A DNA stretch of 64,000 bases from an uncultured Eubacterium sp. (GCA_900548465.1 URKY01000006.1:1-64000); one strand, 5' to 3'; counted from the first letter of the stretch, positions 17,281 to 27,433 are shown. Translations and numbers: made by a program. The notes: generated from the sequence alone by a model not told the origin.

Positions 17281-17757
17281 AGACCTTTGTCCAGCGTATT
17301 CATGTCGATTATGACAGACACGTCAGGATCCAAAAACTGGTCTGAATCGCTGGTGTAAATACTGCGGTTAACTGCCTCAAAAGTAAGATTTTTATCGTTA
17401 GAAAGAACTGTGTACTGGCTGGCGCAGGTAGCGTTTGGACTTCTTTCAGTAAGTATAAGTTTGTATTTATAGGTTTTGTTATTATGGGTCAGTCTGTCAA
17501 AACAATTACAAAGGTAGCAATAATACCGATAAGTATATTTCGCTTATTTATCTTTCTGTTTTTTTCAAAAAATCAATATCAGCAGATCCATTTTCAAGGA
17601 AAATTTCCGGTTCCCTCATCCTGATTAAGACCTCGCTGCATTGTGAACAGCTATGAATGTGGTCCTCTATGGCACCGTTAGTAACATCGCTTGTCAGGTC
17701 ATCTATGTACAACGGAAGTAAATCTTTAACAACTTCACAGGATAAATCATTTTTCAT
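17278..17757 (-). pseudogene. frameshifted anti-sigma-like protein (zf-HC2)
   Basis: Read leftward from ATG at 17757, the first 69 residues form a zf-HC2 zinc-binding anti-sigma domain (HIHSCSQCSE, with CEVVKDLLPLYIDDLTS ahead of it) and stop at 17548. In the next frame a membrane helix RNILIGIIATFVIVLTD follows and stops at TGA. In a third frame a tail of about 60 residues (from YKYKLILTERSPNATC to NTLDKGLK) ends at 17278. Together these make one membrane anti-sigma-type protein broken by at least two frameshifts. No sigma factor gene is adjacent. Confidence 0.75.
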
Positions 17758-17879
17758 TGTCAGAAAACTCCTTTCTATAGGTTAATGTAAATAAAGTTCA
17801 TTTCGTTACAAAAAAACAAAATAAAAATTAATACAAGTAAGTATACCATATAATTATAAAATTCAGGTGCATCCTTGTA

Positions 17880-19082
17880 TTGAGCACGGAAAAGGGATAT
17901 GATAACATTCAGACAAATATAAACGAGGTAACGGAATTGGAAAAATATTTGGATAATATTAATAGTTTGATAGAGAATGATGAGGCGTTGATACCTGAAT
18001 TATACGATTATTTTGGAAAAAAGGTTATATTTATGACACAGTCAGTTCCGTGGCTGGAAATAGAGTTGGCACTGGATGAGATACTTCAAAAAAATGATTT
18101 TGGGAGGCAGTATTTGAATGATAAAGAGCAGAATTTACTACCTATCGCAAAGTCCATGCTGTTTTTGCCGGATTATTTTCAGAATATGGTGATGTCCGGG
18201 GAAGAAGAGGAAGAGGTTCTTAACTACATAGAAAAAAATGGAACAGAGAAACTGTTAAATCTGGCACAGGAATATTTCCAGTCTATGGGAATAAGTGAAC
18301 AAGGTAATATGCCTGTTAATGAAACAGACAGATATGAATTGGTTGAAATGTTTGCTGAGGAACTTAATAAAAGAGAATCAAAAGGAATTTATAAGGCACT
18401 ATATAATGATTTAAAGGATGCATCTTCCCAATATCCTTCAAAAAATGTTGGTGAAGAATATAAGAAGGACATAAAGTATATTGAAAATTATTTTAATGAG
18501 AATGGATATGAAGGACAATATCCTGAATTTAAAAAGATAGAAAAGAAAAAAATATTAATAATCAGATGCTTTGAAAGTTATGGTGAAGCAGATGAATATG
18601 TAACAAAAGTTAATAGGCAGTTTTTGATTGTTAAAATGTCTGAAAAAGAATATAAAAGGGAAGACATTAAAGATTTATTTGATTTGTATTGCAGGAAGTC
18701 CATAAAAAAATTAGTGGAAGTGGAGTCTTATAATGTAGAAACAATTTGCACGAATGTTCTTAAAATTTCTTCAGGAAAGAGGCTTGGGAAGAGCGGGAAG
18801 AAGCGCGTTAGAATCTCAAAAGATGAAAAATTATCAGCTATTCTTATTAAGGCGTATTTTATGGTGGCAGGTGTGTGCGGAAGTCTGTTTACACTTTTTG
18901 CCCTTTTAGTAATGCTGGTAATGGAACTAATCGTTTCAATAACACAGAATAAATCCTTTGAATGGTCAGTTAGTGGAGCGCAGATTGGAAAATTCTTTTT
19001 AGGTTTTGGTTTTGGAACTGTAACAATTTTGGCAATAATCATTATTATATTTATTTTAATAGGCAATATATTAAAAAAATAA
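17880..19082 (+). CDS. unknown protein with two C-terminal membrane helices
   Basis: 400 residues, not recognised. The first 310 or so residues are acidic, helical and cytoplasmic in character, with no cysteine-rich or enzymatic motif. A basic stretch (GKRLGKSGKKRVRISK) precedes two membrane helices at about 325-350 (AYFMVAGVCGSLFTLFALLV) and 375-398 (GTVTILAIIIIIFILIG). The start is TTG at 17880, with CAGGTG 10 bases upstream. It is monocistronic, ended by a good terminator, and precedes the MarR operon. It could be a membrane-anchored cytosolic factor; no function proposed. Confidence 0.7.
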   Translation: MSTEKGYDNIQTNINEVTELEKYLDNINSLIENDEALIPELYDYFGKKVIFMTQSVPWLEIELALDEILQKNDFGRQYLNDKEQNLLPIAKSMLFLPDYFQNMVMSGEEEEEVLNYIEKNGTEKLLNLAQEYFQSMGISEQGNMPVNETDRYELVEMFAEELNKRESKGIYKALYNDLKDASSQYPSKNVGEEYKKDIKYIENYFNENGYEGQYPEFKKIEKKKILIIRCFESYGEADEYVTKVNRQFLIVKMSEKEYKREDIKDLFDLYCRKSIKKLVEVESYNVETICTNVLKISSGKRLGKSGKKRVRISKDEKLSAILIKAYFMVAGVCGSLFTLFALLVMLVMELIVSITQNKSFEWSVSGAQIGKFFLGFGFGTVTILAIIIIIFILIGNILKK

Positions 19083-19088
19083 ATGTAT

Positions 19089-19122
19089 AAAGAAACAGAT
19101 TTTATAATTTGTTTCTTTTTTT
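19089..19122 (+). terminator. terminator before the MarR operon
   Basis: AAAGAAACA and TGTTTCTTT form a 9-bp stem followed by a T tract. Confidence 0.8.
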
Positions 19123-19123
19123 G

Positions 19124-19198
19124 TTGACTTTTTAATTTTATAGGTGTAATATAGTTAACACTATTAATAGTTAACGATATTAATAATTAATAGTGTTA
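19124..19198 (+). promoter_or_regulatory. MarR operon promoter and overlapping operator
   Basis: TTGACT (19124-19129) and TATA-like TAATAT (19147-19152) are 17 bases apart. A 13-bp inverted repeat, TAACACTATTAAT (19156-19168) and ATTAATAGTGTTA (19186-19198), begins at the predicted transcription start. A second copy of the half-site (AATAGTTAAC) lies inside. This is the layout expected for autorepression by the MarR protein encoded at 19251. Confidence 0.75.
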
Positions 19199-19250
19199 GT
19201 AAATATTAGAATATAAAATATGAATTGTACATATGTTAAGGAGAGATACT

Positions 19251-19694
19251 ATGGATTATGAAGAGAAAGCAAGGGAATTAATGGATTTTCACATGAAGAC
19301 TAAAGAATCGGAAATGAGTAACAGACTTCATAAGATGGCTCACGGAGAGACTATAATGCTGGAATGTATTGCTCATTGTGAAAATGGAATTATGCCTAAC
19401 GAAATAGCAAGAGATGCAGGGGTCAGCGCAGCCAGAGTTGCGGCTTTTTTAAAGGCAGTTGAAAAAAAAGGCTATATTGAAAGAAAGAATTATGAGGGTG
19501 ACAGAAGAAAAATTAATATAGTTTTAACTGACATTGGCTGGAATAAAGTAAATGAAAAGCGGCAGGAAATGTTAAAGAGGACAGCATGGTATTTAGAACA
19601 ATTAGGAGAAAAGGATACTGAAGAACTCCTTAGAATTCTAAAGAAAAGCAGGAAAATAATGGAAAAAGAACGTGAAAAGAAAGGAAAACAATAA
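19251..19694 (+). CDS. MarR-family transcriptional regulator
   Basis: 147 residues with the MarR winged-helix layout: an N-terminal dimer helix, HTH at about 55-80 (MPNEIARDAGVSAARVAAFLKAVEKKGYI), a wing (RKNYEGDRRKINIVLTDIG) and C-terminal dimer helices. The start at 19251 has AAGGAGAG 7 bases upstream. Its last base is shared with the first base of the ABC gene start (ATAATGA overlap), so it is translationally coupled to the exporter. MarR proteins next to exporters normally repress them and release on ligand binding. The matching operator lies directly upstream. Confidence 0.93.
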   Translation: MDYEEKARELMDFHMKTKESEMSNRLHKMAHGETIMLECIAHCENGIMPNEIARDAGVSAARVAAFLKAVEKKGYIERKNYEGDRRKINIVLTDIGWNKVNEKRQEMLKRTAWYLEQLGEKDTEELLRILKKSRKIMEKEREKKGKQ

Positions 19695-21910
19695 TGAAAC
19701 ATATTTTTGGAAACCTCAAAAAATATTGGTATTTTGTAGTGTTAATTGTTGCATTACTTGTAGTGCAGGCATATTGTGACTTGTCTTTGCCGGATTATAC
19801 ATCGAATATAATAGATATAGGGATTGTTAACGGTGGAGTGAATCATGAAGTTCCGGAATATATTACCGGTGAAAGCTATAATAAAATAAAAATGTTTATG
19901 AACGAAGAAGAACTTTCAAAATGGCAGGATGCTTATGAAAATATTGAAAGTGATAACACTTATAGGTTAAAGAACACAGATAATAAAAGTTGGGAAAAAC
20001 TCGATAACGAATTTGGAAATGTTGTTGCAGTTTATTATATGATGTCTTCTCAGAAGAATTCTCAGTTTAAAAATATGGATACTTCCAATGTGAAGAACAA
20101 GACACCTGAAGAGAAAAAAGCAATGGCTGATAAGCTTACTGAATTTGGAGTAGATCCAAAAAGTGACACTCTGATGTATGATCTCAGAAAAGTTTTTGAA
20201 AAGAAATTATCAGGTCTTGGTGATTCCACCATAAGTTCATATGCTAAAAGCTTTGCGAAGAAAGAATATAAAGCCTGTGGCATGGATGTGGATAAGTTAC
20301 AGACGGATTATATGTTAAAGACAGGTGGAAAAATGATTTCCATGACTTTACTTATGGTTATGACTGCAATCCTTGTAGGATTTTTTGCATCAAAAGTTGC
20401 TGCCGGTGTGGGACGTGACCTTAGAGAAAAAATATTCACAAAGGTTATGAAATTTTCAAATGCAGAACTGGACAAATTTTCTACAGCCTCATTAATTACA
20501 AGAAGTACTAATGATGTGCAGCAGATACAGATGGTTACGGTTATGTTGTTAAGAATGGTGCTTTATGCTCCAATTCTTGCACTTGGTGGTGTTATTAATG
20601 TAGTAAATTATGGCTCAGGTATGGAATGGACCATAGTGGTGGCTGTTGCAGCAGTTATCTGCATAATTGCAGTGCTTATGGTAGTGGCGATGCCAAAATT
20701 TAATATAATGCAGAAACTTGTAGACAAAGTAAATTTAGTCTCAAGGGAAATACTTACAGGACTTTCAGTTATCAGAGCTTTTAGTAGAGAGAAAAAAGAA
20801 GAAGAGAGATTTGAAGAGGCTAACAGTAATTTAACAAAGGTAATGCTGTTTACTAACAGGGCGATGTCATTTATGATGCCTGCACTTATGATAGTAATGA
20901 ATGGCGTTTCAGTATTGATTATATGGGTTGCTGCTAAAAAAATCGATCAGGGTGTAATGGAAGTTGGCGCAATGACAGCGTTTATCACATATTCCATGAT
21001 GATTATTATGGGATTCCTGATGCTTACTATGGTATCTATTATGCTCCCAAGAGCAGCTGTTGCAGCTAACAGAATTAATGAAGTTCTTACTACTGAAATA
21101 ACAATAAAAGATAAAGAAAATGCAGTTACTGCAAAAGCAGACAGAGCAGTTATTAAATTTAATCATGTTAATTTTAAATATCCGGATGGAGAAGAGAATA
21201 TATTAGAGGATATTGATTTTGAGGCAAAACCGGGAGAAACCATAGCCATTATTGGTAGTACAGGAAGTGGAAAATCCACTCTTGCAAAACTTATACCGAG
21301 ATTTTTCGATGTAACTGAGGGCTCTATAACACTTGATGGAACTGACATTAGAGACATATCAGTTGAAACATTGCGTTCACAGATAGGGTATGTTCCACAA
21401 ACAGGAATTCTTTTCTCAGGAGACATTAATTCAAATATTGCTTATGGAGCTCCGGGAATTGATGAAAAGGGAATTGAAGAAGCAGCGGAGATTGCACAGG
21501 CTACGGAATTTATTAATGACAAACCTGAAAAATATGACAGCCCTATATCTCAGGGAGGAACTAACGTTTCCGGTGGGCAAAAACAGAGACTTTCCATAGC
21601 AAGGGCAATAGCCAGAAATCCAAAGATATATATTTTTGACGACAGTTTTTCCGCTCTTGATTTTAAAACAGATACGGAGCTTAGAAAGGCATTGAAGCCA
21701 AAAACCAAAGACGCAACAGTATTTATCGTGGCGCAAAGAGTAAGCACAATTCTTCATGCAGATAAGATACTTGTTTTGGAAGATGGAAAGCTAGTAGGTA
21801 AAGGAACACATAAAGAACTTGTCAAGTCCTGCGAAACATACATGCAGATTGCAAAATCACAGCTTTCTGAAGCAGAGTTTCAGGCAAGCCTAGAAGGAAA
21901 GGAGGACTGA
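19694..21910 (+). CDS. ABC exporter half, degenerate ATP site
   Basis: 738-residue type IV ABC exporter subunit: six membrane segments, then a nucleotide-binding domain (from about 490) with Walker A GSTGSGKST, signature VSGGQKQRL and Walker B IYIFDD. The usual catalytic Glu after Walker B is Asp here, as in the degenerate-site subunit of heterodimeric exporters (BmrC, TM287). A large insertion of about 150 residues between TM1 and TM2 (from GIVNGGVNHEVPEYI to about YMLKTGGK) is rich in Lys, Asp and Asn and probably lies outside the membrane. It pairs with the next gene, 3 bases downstream. Likely multidrug or lipid/peptide export under MarR control. Confidence 0.93.
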   Translation: MKHIFGNLKKYWYFVVLIVALLVVQAYCDLSLPDYTSNIIDIGIVNGGVNHEVPEYITGESYNKIKMFMNEEELSKWQDAYENIESDNTYRLKNTDNKSWEKLDNEFGNVVAVYYMMSSQKNSQFKNMDTSNVKNKTPEEKKAMADKLTEFGVDPKSDTLMYDLRKVFEKKLSGLGDSTISSYAKSFAKKEYKACGMDVDKLQTDYMLKTGGKMISMTLLMVMTAILVGFFASKVAAGVGRDLREKIFTKVMKFSNAELDKFSTASLITRSTNDVQQIQMVTVMLLRMVLYAPILALGGVINVVNYGSGMEWTIVVAVAAVICIIAVLMVVAMPKFNIMQKLVDKVNLVSREILTGLSVIRAFSREKKEEERFEEANSNLTKVMLFTNRAMSFMMPALMIVMNGVSVLIIWVAAKKIDQGVMEVGAMTAFITYSMMIIMGFLMLTMVSIMLPRAAVAANRINEVLTTEITIKDKENAVTAKADRAVIKFNHVNFKYPDGEENILEDIDFEAKPGETIAIIGSTGSGKSTLAKLIPRFFDVTEGSITLDGTDIRDISVETLRSQIGYVPQTGILFSGDINSNIAYGAPGIDEKGIEEAAEIAQATEFINDKPEKYDSPISQGGTNVSGGQKQRLSIARAIARNPKIYIFDDSFSALDFKTDTELRKALKPKTKDATVFIVAQRVSTILHADKILVLEDGKLVGKGTHKELVKSCETYMQIAKSQLSEAEFQASLEGKED

Positions 21911-21912
21911 TT

Positions 21913-23715
21913 ATGCCTAGAATGAATCGTAAGCCAGGTGAAAAAGCCAAGGACTTTAAAGGAACATCAAAAAAATTAATCAAATATGCCGGAAGATATA
22001 AAATAGGGATTTTTGCGGTAATGTTATGTGCCGTTGCCAGCGCAGTGTTCTCTATTGTAAGTCCTAAAATATTAGGTAAGGCAACGACAAGACTGGCACA
22101 GGGACTAATGGCAAAGATTTCAGGTACCGGTGGCATTGATTTTACCTATATAGGAAGAATTTTACTTATCGTTTTAGGATTATACCTGATAAGTTCGTTA
22201 TTTAACCTTGTACAGGGTTATACAATGTCCACCATAACACAGAAATTATGCTACAGACTCCGTAGGGAAATTGTTGAAAAAATTAATCGGATGCCAATGA
22301 AGTATTTTGAAAGCAGAACTTATGGTGAAGTATTGTCAAGAATTACAAACGATGTGGACACATTGGGAAATGGTTTAAACCAAAGTGTAACACAGCTTAT
22401 TACTTCGGTAACAACAATGATAGGTGTTGTTATTATGATGCTGACTATTAGTCCGCTTATGACTTTAATCACATTGTTAATACTTCCTGTAAGTCTGGTT
22501 TTTATAAGTTTTATAATGAAGCGTTCACAGAAATACTTTAAAACCCAGCAGGAATATCTGGGACATATTAATGGTCAGGTTGAGGAAAACTATTCAGGGC
22601 ATCTTGTTGTAAAGGCATTTGGAAAAGAGCAGGATGTAATTGATGAATTTAAAAATACAAATAATGTTCTATATGCATCTGCATGGAAATCACAATTTTT
22701 ATCAGGAATGATGCAACCTATAATGACCTTCGTTGGAAATTTAGGATATGTGGGAGTGGCAGTTTTGGGAGCATTCCTTGCTATTAACGGAACTATAACT
22801 ATTGGTGACATTCAGGCATTTATAACATATGTTAAGAACTTTACACAGCCAATTCAGCAGATAGCACAGGTTACCAATATGATGCAGTCAATGATGGCGG
22901 CAGCAGAACGTGTTTTTGAATTTTTAGATGAAGCGGAGGAAGATCAGATAACAGAAAATGCTGTATCAATTAATAATGTTGAGGGAATTATTGATTTTGA
23001 ACATGTACATTTTGGCTATAACGAAGATAACATTATAATAAATGACTTTAATGCACATGTTAATAAAGGTCAGCAGGTGGCAATTGTAGGACCTACAGGG
23101 GCCGGAAAAACTACCATGGTTAAATTGCTGATGAGATTTTATGATGTTAATTCCGGTGAAATTAAGCTGGATGGACATAACTTAAAGTATTACAACAGAA
23201 ATGAACTTCGTAATGCTTTTGGAATGGTACTTCAGGATACGTGGTTATTTAAGGGTTCAATTATGGAAAATATCAGATACGGACGATTAGATGCCACAGA
23301 TGAAGAGGTTATTGCAGCAGCTAAATCTGCTCACGCACATCATTTCATAAAAACATTGCCGGGAGGATATAACTTTGAATTAAATGAAGAGGCATCTAAT
23401 GTTTCTGCAGGTCAGAGGCAGCTCCTTACTATAGCAAGAGCGATACTTGCAGATAATCCGGTTATGATTCTTGATGAGGCAACATCTTCCGTAGATACAA
23501 GAACAGAGCATAGAATTCAGAGAGCCATGGATAATCTCATGAAGGGAAGAACAAGCTTTGTTATAGCTCATAGGTTGAGTACTATCAAAAATGCAGATAT
23601 AATACTTGTTATGAAAGACGGAGATATAATAGAGCAGGGAACTCATGATGAGTTAATGAAGAAAAACGGATTTTATGCAGACTTGTATAATTCACAATTT
23701 GACATTGTGGCATAG
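21913..23715 (+). CDS. ABC exporter half, canonical ATP site
   Basis: 600-residue partner subunit. Six membrane segments (about 30-330) are followed by a nucleotide-binding domain with Walker A GPTGAGKTT, signature NVSAGQRQLLTIARA, Walker B VMILDEATSSVD (catalytic Glu kept) and switch histidine in IAHRLSTI. Together with the preceding subunit it makes a heterodimer with one active and one degenerate site. Glycine-rich lead GMVLQDTWLFKGSI is the normal Q-loop. The start follows the previous stop by two bases, with GGAGG at the junction. Confidence 0.94.
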   Translation: MPRMNRKPGEKAKDFKGTSKKLIKYAGRYKIGIFAVMLCAVASAVFSIVSPKILGKATTRLAQGLMAKISGTGGIDFTYIGRILLIVLGLYLISSLFNLVQGYTMSTITQKLCYRLRREIVEKINRMPMKYFESRTYGEVLSRITNDVDTLGNGLNQSVTQLITSVTTMIGVVIMMLTISPLMTLITLLILPVSLVFISFIMKRSQKYFKTQQEYLGHINGQVEENYSGHLVVKAFGKEQDVIDEFKNTNNVLYASAWKSQFLSGMMQPIMTFVGNLGYVGVAVLGAFLAINGTITIGDIQAFITYVKNFTQPIQQIAQVTNMMQSMMAAAERVFEFLDEAEEDQITENAVSINNVEGIIDFEHVHFGYNEDNIIINDFNAHVNKGQQVAIVGPTGAGKTTMVKLLMRFYDVNSGEIKLDGHNLKYYNRNELRNAFGMVLQDTWLFKGSIMENIRYGRLDATDEEVIAAAKSAHAHHFIKTLPGGYNFELNEEASNVSAGQRQLLTIARAILADNPVMILDEATSSVDTRTEHRIQRAMDNLMKGRTSFVIAHRLSTIKNADIILVMKDGDIIEQGTHDELMKKNGFYADLYNSQFDIVA

Positions 23716-23741
23716 AAAATAAGAAAATGAGGATTAAGTAA

Positions 23742-24308
23742 ATGAAGAATATTGAAAAGTACTTAAGAGAAAACGGATATGCAGACAGAGGATTAAATGA
23801 AAAATTTGAATTTAGAGATATCCATAAGGATGAAGCAGATCAGGCAGTGGAAATAGAACAGATATGTTTTCCGCCTCACGAGGCATGTTCAAAAGCCCAT
23901 ATGAAGGACAGAATTGAGAAAGTTCCGGAACTGTTTTTGGTTGCAATAGACAAAGAGACAGGAAAAATGGCAGGTTTTTTAAATGGCATTGCTACAAATG
24001 AAGGAAAGTTCAGAGATGAATTTTTTACTGAGGCAGATTTAAACGAACCTAATGGGGAGAATGTTATGCTGTTGGGGCTTGATGTTCTTCCTCAATATAG
24101 AGGGCAGGGACTGGCAACAGAAATAGTATTTAATTATTTGTGCAGAGAAGAGGAAAAAGGCAGAAAGAGATTAATTCTAACATGTCTTGATGGAAAAATT
24201 AAAATGTATGAAAAAATGAGATTTGTGGATCTTGGTATATCAGATTCCGTATGGGGCGATGAAGAATGGCATGATATGTGTTATACTATAAATGTTGAAG
24301 GAAAATAG
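23742..24308 (+). CDS. GNAT-family N-acetyltransferase
   Basis: 188 residues with a GNAT fold: the acetyl-CoA motif LDVLPQYRGQGLATEIVFNYL (about 117-137), a preceding beta strand VMLLGLDV, and an N-terminal IEQICFPPHEACSK segment typical of arylalkylamine N-acetyltransferase-like members. It lies 26 bases after the exporter and is probably in the same operon. The acceptor is unknown; acetylation of an amine substrate linked to the exporter is a guess. Confidence 0.88.
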   Translation: MKNIEKYLRENGYADRGLNEKFEFRDIHKDEADQAVEIEQICFPPHEACSKAHMKDRIEKVPELFLVAIDKETGKMAGFLNGIATNEGKFRDEFFTEADLNEPNGENVMLLGLDVLPQYRGQGLATEIVFNYLCREEEKGRKRLILTCLDGKIKMYEKMRFVDLGISDSVWGDEEWHDMCYTINVEGK

Positions 24309-24354
24309 TATTTTTTGAAGCATTTAATTATTATGTCAGAATGGAGAGAAAGTT

Positions 24355-25578
24355 ATGAAAAAAAGAAGAGTTATATTATTATTGGCTATGGTTTTGGTTA
24401 TAACAGGGGCAATAAGTGTAATGGTGATGATTGGAGAAGATAGCAGTAATTTGAATCTGGTTAATGCTACCGTCAATAGCACAACAGCTCTAAAGGAAAC
24501 TCAGGTTGTAGAACAGACTACAACAGTAAAGGTAAATAATAAGAAGACAGCCGGACGAAGCAGGGAAGGCATTAACTTTGCAAAAAAAAAGTCAGATATT
24601 AATTTGGCAGCTGACAAACATAGCAGTATAAATGTTGTGTGGGCAAAAATAAAGAATGCTGACGGATATCAGATACAATACAGTACTCAATCTGACTTTA
24701 AAAAGTCCAAAAATAAGAATGCCGGGAAAAATAAAAAACAGACAAAAATAAATGTTAGTAAGACAAAAAAGAATTATTACATCAGAGTCAGAGGATATAG
24801 GAAAATAGGAAAAGACAAGTACTTTTCATTATGGAGTCCAAGTGTGACTGTTATCAGATGGAATCCAAAATGGGAGTTTGCCAAATTCTCAAAAATACAT
24901 ACAGGTTCAGCTATACTATACAGATCACAGGGAAGCAAAAAAAAGACTGTATGTGTAAATGCAGGACATGGAACTTCAGGAGGAGAGAGGCAAAAGACAC
25001 TATGCCATCCTGACGGAAGCAAAAAGGTAACAGGTGGAAGTACTGCTTCAGGGGCTGTGACAGCTACATCAATAAATGGTGGAACTTCATTAAATAATGG
25101 AAAAAGTGAGGCTTCAGCAAACCTTGAACTTGCTCTTATAACAAAGAAGAAATTACTAAAAGCGGGTTACAATGTGTTGATGGTAAGGGAAACATCTGAT
25201 TCCAGACTTGATAACATTGCAAGAACCGTAATGGCAAATAACAATGCTCATTATCATATTTCTATACATTATGATTCATCAAGTTCAAATAAAGGAGCAT
25301 TTTATATTGGGGTTCCAAATGTAAGTTCCTACAAAAAAATGTATCCGGTGTCAAAAAACTGGAAAAAGCATGAAAAACTGGGAAAAGGCATTGTATCTAA
25401 AATGAAATCTTTAGGTGTGAAAGTGTATGGAAGCGGACGTATGGGCATAGATCTGACCCAAACATCATATTCTACAATTCCATCCGTAGATTTAGAAGTC
25501 GGGGACAAAGCAAGTAATTATTCAAAAAAGAGTTTGAATAAGATTGCAACAGCAATTTCTAAAGGAATAAATAATTAG
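24355..25578 (+). CDS. exported N-acetylmuramoyl-L-alanine amidase (Amidase_3)
   Basis: 407 residues. An N-terminal membrane or signal segment (LLLAMVLVITGAISVMVMI) leads into a Thr-rich linker, a Lys-rich Fn3-like domain (about 80-165, WAKIKNADGYQIQYST) and a C-terminal zinc amidase domain (about 200-407). Zinc and catalytic residues are visible in CVNAGHG, SANLELA, HISIHYD and VDLEVGD. It should cut the MurNAc-L-Ala bond in peptidoglycan. Here the Fn3-like module is N-terminal, unlike the C-terminal position in the other four proteins. GGAGAG precedes the ATG. It is the last gene of the MarR segment, 46 bases after the acetyltransferase; an own promoter is possible. Confidence 0.9.
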   Translation: MKKRRVILLLAMVLVITGAISVMVMIGEDSSNLNLVNATVNSTTALKETQVVEQTTTVKVNNKKTAGRSREGINFAKKKSDINLAADKHSSINVVWAKIKNADGYQIQYSTQSDFKKSKNKNAGKNKKQTKINVSKTKKNYYIRVRGYRKIGKDKYFSLWSPSVTVIRWNPKWEFAKFSKIHTGSAILYRSQGSKKKTVCVNAGHGTSGGERQKTLCHPDGSKKVTGGSTASGAVTATSINGGTSLNNGKSEASANLELALITKKKLLKAGYNVLMVRETSDSRLDNIARTVMANNNAHYHISIHYDSSSSNKGAFYIGVPNVSSYKKMYPVSKNWKKHEKLGKGIVSKMKSLGVKVYGSGRMGIDLTQTSYSTIPSVDLEVGDKASNYSKKSLNKIATAISKGINN

Positions 25579-25629
25579 AAAAGAGAATGACTTAAAATAA
25601 TTCACAATTTTAAAATACTGTGAAATTTG

Positions 25630-25657
25630 TTGATTTTATCGGTCAAATATGTATAAT
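25630..25657 (+). promoter_or_regulatory. promoter of pckA
   Basis: TTGATT (25630-25635) and a consensus TATAAT (25652-25657) are 16 bases apart, giving an untranslated leader of about 125 bases. The leader contains the small palindrome at 25733. Confidence 0.6.
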
Positions 25658-25732
25658 ACAAAGGTAGGAGTTAAGGTCTTTTGATATAAATTGACAATAT
25701 TCCTAATATGTATAATTAAATTGATATAATAA

Positions 25733-25747
25733 TCCTAATTCTTAGGA
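25733..25747. promoter_or_regulatory. TCCTAA-TTC-TTAGGA palindrome in the pckA leader
   Basis: A perfect 6-bp inverted repeat with a 3-base centre lies 45 bases before the pckA start. A half-site (TTCCTAA) occurs again at 25700-25706. Possible operator; inference only. Confidence 0.3.
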
Positions 25748-25791
25748 ATTCATTATATTACTATATTTAGAAGAAAAGAGGTTTGAGAACA

Positions 25792-27396
25792 ATGGCAGAA
25801 ATCAATTTAAGCAAGTATGGTATCACAGGTACAACAGAAGTTGTATACAATCCTTCATATGAAACATTATTTGAAGAAGAAACAAAACCAGAACTTGAAG
25901 GTTATGAAAAAGGACAGGAAAGTGAACTTGGTGCTGTTAATGTTATGACTGGTATTTATACAGGTCGTTCACCAAAAGACAAATTTATCGTTGAAGACGA
26001 AAATTCAGAAAACACGGTATGGTGGACATCAGATGAATACAAGAATGATAACCACAAGGCAAGTAAAGAAGCTTGGGCTGCTGTAAAGGACCTTGCTATT
26101 AAAGAACTTTCAAATAAGAAGCTTTATGTAGTAGATGCTTTCTGTGGAGCAAACAAAGATACACGTATGGCAATTCGTTTCATCGTTGAGGTTGCTTGGC
26201 AGGCTCACTTTGTAACAAATATGTTCATTAAGCCAACAGCTGAAGAACTTAAGAATTTTGAACCGGATTTCGTTGTTTATAACGCTTCAAAAGCAAAAGT
26301 TGAAAACTATAAAGAATTAGGACTTAACTCAGAAACAGCAGTTATGTTCAACATCACAAGTCGTGAACAGGTTATTGTTAATACATGGTACGGCGGAGAA
26401 ATGAAGAAAGGTATGTTCTCAATGATGAACTACTATCTTCCACTTAAGGGAATTGCTTCAATGCACTGTTCAGCAAACACTGACTTAAACGGTGAAAACA
26501 CAGCAATCTTCTTTGGTCTTTCAGGAACAGGTAAGACAACACTTTCAACAGATCCTAAGCGTCTCCTTATCGGTGATGATGAACACGGTTGGGATGACAA
26601 CGGCGTATTCAACTTCGAAGGTGGATGCTACGCTAAGGTTATCGACTTAGATAAGGATTCAGAACCGGATATTTACAATGCAATCAAGCGTGATGCTCTT
26701 CTTGAAAACGTAACACTTGATGCTAACGGAAAGATTGATTTTGCAGATAAGAGTGTAACAGAAAATACACGTGTTTCTTATCCAATTAACCATATTAAAA
26801 ATATTGTACGTCCTATTTCATCAGCACCTGCAGCAAAGAATGTAATTTTCCTTTCAGCAGATGCATTTGGAGTATTACCACCGGTATCTGTACTTACACC
26901 TGAACAGACACAGTACTACTTCTTATCAGGATTTACAGCAAAGCTTGCTGGTACAGAACGTGGTATTACAGAACCAACACCTACATTCTCAGCATGCTTC
27001 GGACAGGCATTCTTAGAGCTTCATCCAACAAAATACGCTAAAGAATTAGTTAAGAAGATGGAAAAGAGTGGTGCTAAGGCATATTTAGTAAACACAGGAT
27101 GGAACGGAACAGGAAAGAGAATCTCAATTAAAGATACTCGTGGAATCATCGATGCAATCTTAAATGGTGATATCTTAAATGCACCAACAAAGAAGATTCC
27201 ATTCTTCAACTTTGAAGTTCCAACAGAACTTCCGGGCGTAGATCCTGCAATTCTTGATCCTAGAGATACTTACGCTGATGCTTCAGAATGGGAAGCTAAG
27301 GCTAAGGATTTAGCAGAAAGATTTAACAAGAACTTTGCTAAATACGAAGGAAATGAAGTTGGTAAGGCTTTAGTTTCAGCAGGACCACAGATTTAG
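25792..27396 (+). CDS. pckA: phosphoenolpyruvate carboxykinase (ATP)
   Basis: 534 residues, the normal length. It interconverts oxaloacetate plus ATP with PEP, CO2 and ADP; in gut fermenters it often runs in the carboxylating direction toward succinate. Motifs: [10 protein letters not shown] near the N-terminus, the kinase-1a P-loop [11 protein letters not shown], the kinase-2 metal site [10 protein letters not shown], and [24 protein letters not shown]. The start at 25792 has AAGAGG 10 bases upstream; the TTG nine bases earlier lies too close to that site. Codon use (AAG, ACA, CTT, frequent TTC) differs from its neighbours, which is typical of a highly expressed gene. A strong terminator follows. 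Confidence 0.97.
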   Translation: MAEINLSKYGITGTTEVVYNPSYETLFEEETKPELEGYEKGQESELGAVNVMTGIYTGRSPKDKFIVEDENSENTVWWTSDEYKNDNHKASKEAWAAVKDLAIKELSNKKLYVVDAFCGANKDTRMAIRFIVEVAWQAHFVTNMFIKPTAEELKNFEPDFVVYNASKAKVENYKELGLNSETAVMFNITSREQVIVNTWYGGEMKKGMFSMMNYYLPLKGIASMHCSANTDLNGENTAIFFGLSGTGKTTLSTDPKRLLIGDDEHGWDDNGVFNFEGGCYAKVIDLDKDSEPDIYNAIKRDALLENVTLDANGKIDFADKSVTENTRVSYPINHIKNIVRPISSAPAAKNVIFLSADAFGVLPPVSVLTPEQTQYYFLSGFTAKLAGTERGITEPTPTFSACFGQAFLELHPTKYAKELVKKMEKSGAKAYLVNTGWNGTGKRISIKDTRGIIDAILNGDILNAPTKKIPFFNFEVPTELPGVDPAILDPRDTYADASEWEAKAKDLAERFNKNFAKYEGNEVGKALVSAGPQI

Positions 27397-27433
27397 TCAG
27401 AATGTGAAATAGAACTTTTATAAGTTAAATATT

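Noticed and set aside
22590..23646. Several leftward frames within the ABC exporter genes
   Set aside because: All lie antisense to well-supported exporter coding sequence with conserved motifs.
25658..25791. Riboswitch in the pckA leader
   Set aside because: The leader is A+T-rich with only a 6-bp palindrome and no terminator or sequestering stem.
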